Below are positions 17,696-24,923 of a stretch of DNA of 64,000 bases, piece by piece. The first letter of the stretch is position 1; each line of letters begins with the position of its first letter. This DNA is from Rhodococcus_G sp042879035 (GTDB lineage Bacteria; Actinomycetota; Actinomycetes; Mycobacteriales; Mycobacteriaceae), in assembly GCF_042879035.1 (NCBI RefSeq), contig NZ_JBIAOU010000008.1:62001-126000 (forward strand), read 5' to 3'. Under the pieces are notes generated by a model, which made no database searches, was not told the origin of the DNA, and saw only the letters and a program-made list of their open reading frames with translations. The position numbers and the translations under genes were made by a program.

Positions 17696-19186
17696 TCAGC
17701 GGACCGCGGTCGCGCCGGCGCAGACCACATCCCGGTCGACGGGGCGTGCGCCGAGGATCTCGCGGGCGCGGTCCCGGGCGGCGTTGAACCGGTACCACGG
17801 ATCCGGGCTCGTCGAGGTTCCGAGCAGGGCGCACGACCGCAGCGGTTCCGGCAGCCGGTCCAGTGCGGGCACCGCGTCGACGGACAGGCCCCGCAGGTAG
17901 GTCACGTCGATGGCACCGGTCCGCTGGTACCGGTCGATGTTGCGGTCGGCGATGTGGCCGTCCGGGTTCACCGCCGCGAACGCCAGCAGCGCGACCGCTG
18001 CGGACCCGAGCACGACGCGCGGCAGCAGCTGTCCGCGCATCCGGATCCCCGCGACCAGCGCGATCACGAACACCGCGCCGAACCACAGCTCCACCGCCCA
18101 CACCGCGAGCCGCAGCCGGGTGTACCCGAAAGCGTTCTCGTACAGCGCCATTCGATGCAGCGCTGAGGCCACCACCACGAGCGCGAGCAGGCACAGGACG
18201 CCGAGTAGCACCCGGGCGAACGCGCGGTCTCGGCGGGCGGCGAGATCGACCTTGCGGATCGCGACCGCGACGACGAGCAGCGTCAGCGCGGTCACCGCAC
18301 ACAGTTGCCAGAATCCCTGCCGGGCGTGGTCCGCGTAGGTCAGGCCCGGCGTGGTCAGGACGTGCCCGTCCCCCGCGAACATCACCCGCGCCTGGACGGC
18401 TACGAATCCCGCGAACAGCAGGTCGAGCGCGATCAGCGGCACCGCCCACTCCCAGCACGCGATCGGACGCCCCGCCGCCGGGGCGAGCGCGTCGAACCGA
18501 ATCGGCCTGCGCCACAGGTACGCCGCGGACAGCGACACGGCGACGACACCGAGACCGATCACGATTCCGGCGGTCAGTTCGTCCGTCGGAACGGTCGGCA
18601 CGGCGCCGCCGAGGAGCCGGGCGAACTCCGGGTCCGCGCCCGCGAACAGCCATCCGAACACCACCAGCAGTCCCCCACTGACGAGGGCGACGCCCAGGAT
18701 GCGGCCGGCCGGGACGCCGCCGACGCGTCGGCGCCGCCGCCGACCGCGCCGCAGCCAGCCGGCGACGCGGCCGGGAGTGACCGCCACTGCGAGCGGCGCC
18801 AACGCGACACCCGTCCAGGTCCGCACGCCGAGCAGCGCCACCGATCCCACCGTCCAGCCTGCGATCACGCACAGCGCGATCAGCCAGCCCGCGCCGCGCA
18901 CCGCCGCCACCGCGAGCAGGGCGACGACGAGCGCGGCCGCGAGGAGCGGTCCGCGCGTGGACCGCGTCCGCCCGGAGGAGAGCACCGTCGCCACGACCGC
19001 CATGCCGATCAGCGGGTACGCGACGCCCGGCTGCCCCGCCCGCACCGTGACCCCGGCGACCAGTCCGGTGACCACGGCCGCCGTCACGGTGGCGGGCGGC
19101 GCGAGTGACGTCCGGTCGGGTCGCCAGATCCGCGCCGCGAAGACACGCGTCGTCCTCACGTCGCGATCGGTGCTCGGTGCCGTCAT
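17696..19186 (-). CDS. DUF4153-type polytopic membrane protein
   Basis: 496-aa integral membrane protein with about ten to twelve predicted helices from residue ~33 on and a C-terminal soluble tail (NPDGHIADRNIDRYQRTG, a motif typical of the DUF4153/DUF4173 family, then PEPLRSCALL). A basic loop RRGRRRRRRVG lies between helices near residue 150. No catalytic motif is recognised. It is downstream of the response-regulator/histidine-kinase pair on the same strand, with a 99-base gap, so it may be a target or partner of that two-component system. Function unknown. Confidence 0.8.
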   Translation of the reverse strand: MTAPSTDRDVRTTRVFAARIWRPDRTSLAPPATVTAAVVTGLVAGVTVRAGQPGVAYPLIGMAVVATVLSSGRTRSTRGPLLAAALVVALLAVAAVRGAGWLIALCVIAGWTVGSVALLGVRTWTGVALAPLAVAVTPGRVAGWLRRGRRRRRRVGGVPAGRILGVALVSGGLLVVFGWLFAGADPEFARLLGGAVPTVPTDELTAGIVIGLGVVAVSLSAAYLWRRPIRFDALAPAAGRPIACWEWAVPLIALDLLFAGFVAVQARVMFAGDGHVLTTPGLTYADHARQGFWQLCAVTALTLLVVAVAIRKVDLAARRDRAFARVLLGVLCLLALVVVASALHRMALYENAFGYTRLRLAVWAVELWFGAVFVIALVAGIRMRGQLLPRVVLGSAAVALLAFAAVNPDGHIADRNIDRYQRTGAIDVTYLRGLSVDAVPALDRLPEPLRSCALLGTSTSPDPWYRFNAARDRAREILGARPVDRDVVCAGATAVR

Positions 19187-19285
19187 GGCGGACTCCTTGT
19201 CGTGTGGTGCCTCACCCGGCCGTGGGCAGGCGTCGTCGAGGGAGGGCGGACGACCGTCCGCTGCCCCGGACGGTGTTTCGTCGGC

Positions 19286-20266
19286 TCAGGCGGCCGGCAG
19301 TTCCACCCGGATACAGCACCCGGACGGGGTGTCGAGCACACCGATCCGGCCGTCGTGCAGCTCGACGGCCCAGCGGGCGATGGCGAGACCGAGCCCGGTG
19401 CCGCCGCCTGCGGTGCCACCGCGACTGAAGCGTTCGAACACCCGGATGCGTTCCTGCGCCGGGATTCCCGGGCCGTCGTCGTGCACGTCCACGATCAGCG
19501 TTCCCGACCTCCGGTCCGTCCGGGCGCGCACGAGCACCTGCGCCGACGCCCCGTGGGTCAGCGCGTTGTGGACGAGGTTCGTCACCACCTGGTGCAGACG
19601 GTCGGTGTCCGCGCATGCGCGCAGGCTCACGGGGACCACGTCGAGCCGGATGGCCACCGCCGGATCGAGGCATTCGTCGACGATCCGCCGCAGGAACGGC
19701 TCGACCTCGAACTCCGTGCGGCGCAACGGGACAACGCCCGATTCGAGACGGGAGAGGTCGAGCAGGTCACGCACCAGGTCGCCGAGGCGTTCGGTCTGGC
19801 GCAGTGCGGCGCGCAGCGTCTCGGGCTCCGGTTCGACGACGCCGTCGACGACGTTCTCGAGCACGCCCTGCAGTGCCGCGATCGGTGTCCGCAGTTCGTG
19901 CGAGACGTTCGCGATCAGTTCCCTCCGGTACCGGTCGTCGGCCTCGAGGTCCTCGGCCATCTGGTTGAAAGCCAGTGCCAGTTCCCCGATCTCGTCGCGG
20001 GAGGTGGTGTGCACGCGCCGCGACCAGTCGCCGGTGGCCATCGCCCGCGCCGCCGCCGTCATCTCCCGCAGCGGCGAGGTCATCCCGTGCGCCAGCACCT
20101 GCGTGACGGCGAGCGAGACGAGCAACGCCACCCCGAGCGCGAAGCGGAACTGCCAGTCCGAGGCGAACCAGAAGGTCACCGACGCCGCGAAGACCGAGGC
20201 GATCACCAGCACTCCGGTCTTGACCTTGAACGAGCGGAACGGGTCGAGCGGTCGCGGCCATCTCAT
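19286..20266 (-). CDS. Sensor histidine kinase
   Basis: 326-aa membrane histidine kinase. Two closely spaced hydrophobic segments (residues ~15-60) leave almost no external domain, followed by HAMP (TSPLREMTAAARAMATGDW), the phosphoacceptor His in ELIANVSHELRTPIA, N-box NALTHGASAQ, and G-boxes DDGPGIP and GGGTGLGLAIAR. With no extracytoplasmic domain, the signal is likely membrane or intracellular. Its ATG at 20266 overlaps the stop of the response regulator by 4 bases, so both are co-translated. Confidence 0.92.
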   Translation of the reverse strand: MRWPRPLDPFRSFKVKTGVLVIASVFAASVTFWFASDWQFRFALGVALLVSLAVTQVLAHGMTSPLREMTAAARAMATGDWSRRVHTTSRDEIGELALAFNQMAEDLEADDRYRRELIANVSHELRTPIAALQGVLENVVDGVVEPEPETLRAALRQTERLGDLVRDLLDLSRLESGVVPLRRTEFEVEPFLRRIVDECLDPAVAIRLDVVPVSLRACADTDRLHQVVTNLVHNALTHGASAQVLVRARTDRRSGTLIVDVHDDGPGIPAQERIRVFERFSRGGTAGGGTGLGLAIARWAVELHDGRIGVLDTPSGCCIRVELPAA

Positions 20267-20958
20267 CGGGGGACCTCCCCAGCCGTCCCCTCGAAGGCGT
20301 AACCGACGCCGTGCACCGTCCGGATCAGGTCGCCGCCGAGCTTGCGGCGCAACGCCTTGACGTGACTGTCCACGGTTCTGCTCGTCGCGCCCGCACCCCA
20401 TCCCCAGACGTCGTCGAGCAGGGTGTCGCGGGCCATCGCCGCACCGGGCCGGGCGGCCAGGTGGGCGAGCAGATCGAATTCGGTGCGGGTCAGGTGCACC
20501 TCGGTGTCGCCGCACCGCACGCGGCGGGAGGCCAGGTCGATGGCGACGGATCCGAAGTCGAGCACCTCGCCGTCCCGGGTGGTTGCGGCCCGGTCGACGC
20601 GCCGCAGCAACGCCGCCACCCGGGCTACGAGTACGCGCATGCTGAACGGCTTGCCGAGGTAGTCGTCGGCGCCCACTCCGAGCCCGATGACCATGTCGGT
20701 CTCGTCGGCCCGGGCGGTGAGCATCAGCACCGGCACCGGCGAGGACGCCTGGATGCGCCGGCACACCTCGAGGCCGTCGAACCCGGGGAGCATCACGTCG
20801 AGGACGACGAGGTCGGGCCGGCGATCGGCGCACTCGCGGACGGCGGACGGTCCGTCGGCGACGGTTCGGACGACGTAGCCCTCCGCCCGCAACCGGGCCG
20901 CGATCGCGTCGGCGATGGTCGGGTCGTCTTCCACGACGAGCACCGTGCGCTGGGTCAT
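20263..20958 (-). CDS. OmpR/PhoB-family response regulator
   Basis: 231-aa DNA-binding response regulator. The receiver domain (1-120) has acidic pocket EDD, phosphoacceptor Asp in LVVLDVMLPG, switch Thr in LMLTARADE and Lys in GKPF. The C-terminal winged helix (~130-225) ends SRTVDSHVKALRRKLGGDLIRTVHGVGYAF. The start is ATG 20958; further upstream codons run into the promoter. It heads a kinase - DUF4153 run on the minus strand and is divergent from fadE24 across 193 bases. The stimulus and regulon are not deducible. Confidence 0.93.
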   Translation of the reverse strand: MTQRTVLVVEDDPTIADAIAARLRAEGYVVRTVADGPSAVRECADRRPDLVVLDVMLPGFDGLEVCRRIQASSPVPVLMLTARADETDMVIGLGVGADDYLGKPFSMRVLVARVAALLRRVDRAATTRDGEVLDFGSVAIDLASRRVRCGDTEVHLTRTEFDLLAHLAARPGAAMARDTLLDDVWGWGAGATSRTVDSHVKALRRKLGGDLIRTVHGVGYAFEGTAGEVPR

Positions 20959-21092
20959 GTTCTCGACTGTAGGGGCCCGATGCGGGAATCCCGGGTACGA
21001 CCTGTGAAGGTTCCGTGGAGGTCGCGGCGGTGTGCGCGTCACCGCCCGGACGCCTTGCGGAGCGGCGTGTGCGGTGTACGCTCGACTTCACT

Positions 21093-21110
21093 TCTTACTC
21101 CCAAGTAAGA
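21093..21110. promoter_or_regulatory. Palindrome in fadE24 promoter region
   Basis: TCTTACT-CCCA-AGTAAGA, a perfect 7-4-7 inverted repeat 42 bases before the fadE24 start. TAAGAT at its right end could be a -10 element, so a repressor bound here would block transcription. TetR-type regulators of fatty-acid genes use sites of this size; the regulator is not identified. Confidence 0.5.
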
Positions 21111-21151
21111 TATGGAACCGTCCCCGACCCGAACACCGAGAAATGGTGATC

Positions 21152-22540
21152 ATGAGCAAGCAAGACAGCGATGTGAAGGCCCCGCGCGACACCTCCGCGG
21201 TCGGCCTCAACCCGATCAAGCGAGACGCGATGGGTGCCGCCATGCGCGTGCTGACCAGGATCACCGGCTCGGACCTCGCCGAGAAGTACAACCTCCGCGA
21301 GCCGATCAACCGGGTCACCTACGAGGGCACGAAGACCGGGTTCAAGACGCTCGGCGCGGCCACCCGGACTTTCGCGAAGGTGTCCGGCGGCGGCAAGCCG
21401 ACCCGACTGCCCGCGGGTGAGGCGCGCAACGCCGACTACTTCGACCTCACGCCCACCGACGAGCAGCAGATGATCGTCGACACGGTCCGCGAGTTCGCCG
21501 CCGAGATCCTCCGTCCCGCGGCGCACGACTCCGACGAGGCCGCCGCGTCACCGACCGACCTCGGCATGCGAGCCGCCGAGCTCGGCATCACCCTGGTCAA
21601 CGTCCCCGAGGAGTTCGAGGGCGTCGCCACCGAACGCGGCGCCGTCACCAACTCCCTCGTCGCCGAGGCCCTCGCGCACGGCGACATGGGCCTGGCCCTG
21701 CCGATCCTCGCGCCGAGTGGTGTCGCGGTCGCGCTGACCCAGTTCGGGTCCGAGGGCCAGCAGAAGACCTACCTGCCGTCGTTCACCGGCGAGAACGTGC
21801 CGGCCGCGGCACTCGTCGTCACCGAACCGCGCGCCCTGTTCGACCCGTTCGCGCTGCAGACCAGGGCTGTTCGCTCCCCCAGCGGTTACCGGCTCAACGG
21901 TGTCAAGTCGTTCGTGCCTGCCGCCGCGGACGCCGAACTGTTTCTCGTGGCCGCCGAACTCGACGGACGTCCCGCGCTGTTCGTCGTCGAGTCCGACGCG
22001 AAGGGCCTTGTCGTCGAGGCGGATCCGAGCATGGGCCTGCGTGCGGCGGGCCTGGGCAGGCTGAACCTCACCGATGTCGCGGTGCCCGAGTCCGCGATCC
22101 TCGGCGAGGGCGACGCCGATCAGCGGGCGGCCGACTACGCCGACGCGATCCGGCTGGCCCGCCTCGGCTGGGCGTCGCTCGCCGTCGGCACCGGCCAGGC
22201 CGTACTCGACTACGTGATCCCGTACGTCAACGAGCGCGAGGCGTTCGGCGAGCCGATCAGCCACCGGCAGGCCGTGGCGTTCACGGTCGCCAACATGGGC
22301 ATCGAACTGGACGGCCTGCGCCTGGTGACCCTGCGCGGCGCCTCCCGCGCCGAGCAGGGCCTGTCCTTCGCCCGCGAGGCCGCGCTGGCCCGCAAGCTGG
22401 CCACCGACAAGGGCATGCAGATCGGCCTCGACGGGGTGCAGCTGCTCGGCGGACACGGCTACACCAAGGAGCACCCTGTCGAGCGCTGGTACCGAGACCT
22501 TCGCGCCATCGGCGTTGCCGAGGGCATCGTCCTGATCTGA
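21152..22540 (+). CDS. fadE24: Acyl-CoA dehydrogenase FadE24-like
   Basis: 462-aa flavoprotein of the acyl-CoA dehydrogenase family, paired with fadE23 80 bases downstream. An N-terminal extension (~95 residues before FDLTPTDEQQMIVDTVREFA) precedes the three ACAD domains. The C-terminus carries GVQLLGGHGYTKEHPVERWYRDLR and then stops shortly after AEG, where catalytic-subunit enzymes continue EGTxxIQ; the tail is therefore truncated. Operonic actinobacterial ACAD pairs often form alpha2beta2 heterotetramers with one catalytic subunit, and this could be the partner subunit (inference). Length and order match M. tuberculosis fadE24-fadE23, known to be isoniazid-induced. The start is ATG 21152; an ATG three codons upstream is possible. 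Confidence 0.9.
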   Translation: MSKQDSDVKAPRDTSAVGLNPIKRDAMGAAMRVLTRITGSDLAEKYNLREPINRVTYEGTKTGFKTLGAATRTFAKVSGGGKPTRLPAGEARNADYFDLTPTDEQQMIVDTVREFAAEILRPAAHDSDEAAASPTDLGMRAAELGITLVNVPEEFEGVATERGAVTNSLVAEALAHGDMGLALPILAPSGVAVALTQFGSEGQQKTYLPSFTGENVPAAALVVTEPRALFDPFALQTRAVRSPSGYRLNGVKSFVPAAADAELFLVAAELDGRPALFVVESDAKGLVVEADPSMGLRAAGLGRLNLTDVAVPESAILGEGDADQRAADYADAIRLARLGWASLAVGTGQAVLDYVIPYVNEREAFGEPISHRQAVAFTVANMGIELDGLRLVTLRGASRAEQGLSFAREAALARKLATDKGMQIGLDGVQLLGGHGYTKEHPVERWYRDLRAIGVAEGIVLI

Positions 22541-22619
22541 CGCGCGAGGGCCGTGCCCTCCGTCCAACGCGAGCACGAGCCCTCCATCCAGTGCCGTTTG
22601 CCACAGGAGACACAGACAC

Positions 22620-23825
22620 ATGATCAATCTCGAACTTCCCAAGAAGCTCAAGGCATCCGCGAACCAGGCGCACCAGGTCGCCGCGCAGATCCTGCGACCC
22701 ATCTCGCGCAAGTACGACCTCGCCGAGCACGAGTATCCCGTCGAACTCGACACGATGGCGGCGATGGTCGAGGGCCTCAACGACTCCGGGACCGGCGCGT
22801 CCGGCGCCGCCCTCGGCCGCGGCGACGCCCCGTCGGTGATCGGCAACGCCAACGGCGGCAACATGGCGTCGCTGATGAACGTCATCGAAACCTGTTGGGG
22901 CGACGTAGGACTGACGTTGTCGATCCCCTACCAGGGTCTCGGCAACTCCGCGATCGCCGCCGTCGCCACCGACGAACAGCTCGAACGGTTCGGCAAGGTG
23001 TGGGCGTCGATGGCGATCACCGAACCGAGCTTCGGCTCCGACTCGGCGGCCGTCACCGCGACCGCCGTTCTCGACGGCGACGAGTGGGTCCTCAACGGCG
23101 AGAAGATCTTCGTCACCGCGGGCGAGCGCTCCACCCACATCGTGGTGTGGGCGTCGGTGGACCGGACCAAGGGCCGCGCGGCGATCAAGTCGTTCGTCGT
23201 GCCGCGGGACGCGCCGGGCCTGTCCGTCGCCCGGCTCGAGCACAAGCTCGGCGTCAAGGCGTCCGACACCGCGGTACTGCTTCTCCAGGACTGCCGCATC
23301 CCGAAGGACAACATCCTCGGCGACGCGGAGGTCAACGTGGAGAAGGGTTTCGGCGGGGTCATGCAGACCTTCGACAACACCCGTCCGATCGTCGCGGGCA
23401 TGGCGGTCGGCCTCGGTCGCGCGGTGCTCGAGGAACTGCGCTCGATCCTGTCCGAGGCGGGCGTCGAGGTGTCGTACGACGTCCCGGCGAACAACCAGCA
23501 CGCCGCCGCGGCCGAGTTCCTCGCCCTGGAGGCCGACTGGGAGGCCGCCTACCTGCTGGCTCTGCGCGCCACCTGGATGGCGGACAACAAGAAGCCGAAC
23601 TCGCTCGAGGCGTCGATGTCGAAGGCCAAGGCCGGACGCACCGGTACCGCGGCCTCGCTCAAGGCCGTCGAGCTGGCGGGCACCCAGGGCTACTCGCAGC
23701 GTCCCCTGCTCGAGAAGTGGGCGCGGGACAGCAAGATCCTCGACATCTTCGAAGGCACCCAGCAGATCCAGCAGCTGATCGTCGCGCGCCGCCTGCTCGG
23801 CAAGTCGTCGGCCGAGCTCAAGTAG
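22620..23825 (+). CDS. fadE23: Acyl-CoA dehydrogenase FadE23-like
   Basis: 401-aa acyl-CoA dehydrogenase catalysing alpha,beta-desaturation of an acyl-CoA with FAD. It has the FAD/substrate motifs AITEPSFGSDSAAV and WVLNGEKIFVTAGE and an intact C-terminal LLEKWARDSKILDIFEGTQQIQ, with the catalytic base Glu in FEGT. The start is ATG 22620 behind CAGGAGAC. It follows fadE24 by 79 bases with no terminator between, so the two are one operon and probably one heteromeric enzyme. The physiological substrate is unknown; in mycobacteria some paired FadEs act on sterol side chains. Confidence 0.92.
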   Translation: MINLELPKKLKASANQAHQVAAQILRPISRKYDLAEHEYPVELDTMAAMVEGLNDSGTGASGAALGRGDAPSVIGNANGGNMASLMNVIETCWGDVGLTLSIPYQGLGNSAIAAVATDEQLERFGKVWASMAITEPSFGSDSAAVTATAVLDGDEWVLNGEKIFVTAGERSTHIVVWASVDRTKGRAAIKSFVVPRDAPGLSVARLEHKLGVKASDTAVLLLQDCRIPKDNILGDAEVNVEKGFGGVMQTFDNTRPIVAGMAVGLGRAVLEELRSILSEAGVEVSYDVPANNQHAAAAEFLALEADWEAAYLLALRATWMADNKKPNSLEASMSKAKAGRTGTAASLKAVELAGTQGYSQRPLLEKWARDSKILDIFEGTQQIQQLIVARRLLGKSSAELK

Positions 23826-24390
23826 CTTTCGGCGCAGCCACTTTCGAGACGCCATCCGTCCCCGTCACCTCCACGGCGTCGGGGGCGGACTCGTCTCCGA
23901 CATGTCGCGCAGCTTCGTTGAGCGCCTCCCAGACCGGCAACGGGGATTGTGTCGCCGGGCGTGCGCCGCATGCGCGAGAACGAAGTTGGGGAACACGCCC
24001 GACCGGGCGGGTGGCCCCGACACGGATTGGCGGCGGCCCGCCGGGCTGAGGGGGCACCGGCGGGCCTTCGCCGTTCCGCAGAGGGGCGACAACGACGCGA
24101 ACGGCAGCGTAGTTGCGCCCCAGTCGGCTCGCGAGTACAAGACCAAGAGGTTGCTTGGTTCGAGAATGTGTTGCCGATCCACGTCGTGGGCTGTCTCCGT
24201 GGGGCGGGTTCGGACCCGGTGGCGATCCGGCGTTCCCAGGCCAGCACGGGAACATCAGAGTTGGACGCGCGTCACACTCGTCACCCTCTCGGCCGCAGTG
24301 AATCGCGGTCGATCGAGCGGGACACTGTGTTGCACATCACATGGCGACTGCGCTTCCGGCCGGGTCGCGCAGGAGCACGGCTGCGTCACT
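23826..24390. other. Gene-poor stretch downstream of fadE23
   Basis: About 565 bases with no frame showing recognisable protein sequence or a good ribosome-binding site. It contains one terminator-like hairpin (24035-24066) and a TGTG-N8-CACA palindrome at 24326-24341 that resembles a CRP-type site but is not beside a start codon. The base composition looks less biased than in flanking genes, so it may hold a decayed gene, but no family was recognised. Confidence 0.5.
24035..24066 (+). terminator. Hairpin downstream of fadE23, possible terminator
   Basis: GGCCCGCCGG / CCGGCGGGCC, a perfect 10-bp stem with a 12-base loop about 210 bases after the fadE23 stop. It would be the first strong terminator of the fadE24-fadE23 operon. 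Confidence 0.5.
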
Positions 24391-24576
24391 CTACCTACGC
24401 TCGGCGGCGCGCGGCGGGGGCGCCGCCGGGATGGACGGGGCCACATGATCCGGGTCCATCCCGTGAATCACCGCCCGGGCAGCAGCACTGACGACGCGGG
24501 CCTGGAGCTCGAGCGCCGCGTCGGCTGCCGCCAGTGCGACAGCGGCGGGCCCGGCGATCCACAGTGGTAGTCGCAT
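24391..24576 (-). CDS. Small hypothetical protein, 61 aa, with N-terminal hydrophobic segment
   Basis: Short minus-strand gene starting ATG 24576, eight bases after a clear GGGAG ribosome-binding site. The product begins RLPLWIAGPAAVALAAADAA, a hydrophobic stretch long enough for a membrane anchor or signal, and ends in a Pro/Ala/Arg-rich tail. A perfect 14-bp palindrome (24691-24704) lies about 115 bases upstream in its promoter region. I do not recognise the family. The gene is divergent from the acyl-CoA ligase. The good ribosome-binding site and promoter signal make it a likely real gene despite its size. Confidence 0.55.
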   Translation of the reverse strand: MRLPLWIAGPAAVALAAADAALELQARVVSAAARAVIHGMDPDHVAPSIPAAPPPRAAERR

Positions 24577-24690
24577 TGTCAGTTCTCCCGGTTCACATCG
24601 GCGGCCCGCCAGCCGAGGAGCATGACGAGCCCAGGCCGCCCGCTTCTCGTGGACGGGCGGCACGTTCGGCACGCTACCGACTCGAGTGGT

Positions 24691-24704
24691 TGACTCGCGA
24701 GTCA
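24691..24704. promoter_or_regulatory. Palindrome TGACTCGCGAGTCA in divergent promoter region
   Basis: Perfect 14-bp palindrome in the 347-base region between the small gene (minus) and the acyl-CoA ligase (plus). Size and symmetry suit a TetR-type operator; TTGACT at its left edge on the plus strand could also be a -35. No TetR gene is in the window. Confidence 0.5.
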
Positions 24705-24882
24705 GATAGTGCACCCGGTGCATGAATGACCGGAACCGGACAGCGGGGAGGCCGACGCCTTTCACGACACCCCGTCGCGTTCCCGCGACGGCGACGGTCC
24801 TCGCCATGCCCGTACCGGGCCGGTGACCGGCGCGGGCGCACGCGGACGATTTCCGGGCATCAAGATCGACTTCACCGTCTAC

Positions 24883-24908
24883 TGTGATCCGAGGCACAGA
24901 GGATCACA
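24883..24908. promoter_or_regulatory. Inverted repeat immediately upstream of acyl-CoA ligase
   Basis: TGTGATCC, a 10-base spacer, then GGATCACA: perfect 8-bp arms ending 15 bases before the ATG and just ahead of the GGGGAG ribosome-binding site. As an operator it would block the transcript start or early elongation; as RNA it would form a hairpin close to the ribosome-binding site. Regulator unknown. Confidence 0.55.
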
Positions 24909-24923
24909 GGTTGGGGAGAAGCG

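Noticed and set aside
23865..24182. 105-codon minus-strand frame in the gene-poor stretch
   Set aside because: No ribosome-binding site, no recognisable domain and Ser/Arg/Pro-biased composition; kept only as an unexplained region.
24326..24341. TGTGTTGCACATCACA, CRP/GlxR-like palindrome
   Set aside because: Not within a promoter of any supported gene; one mismatch to the consensus; could be chance.
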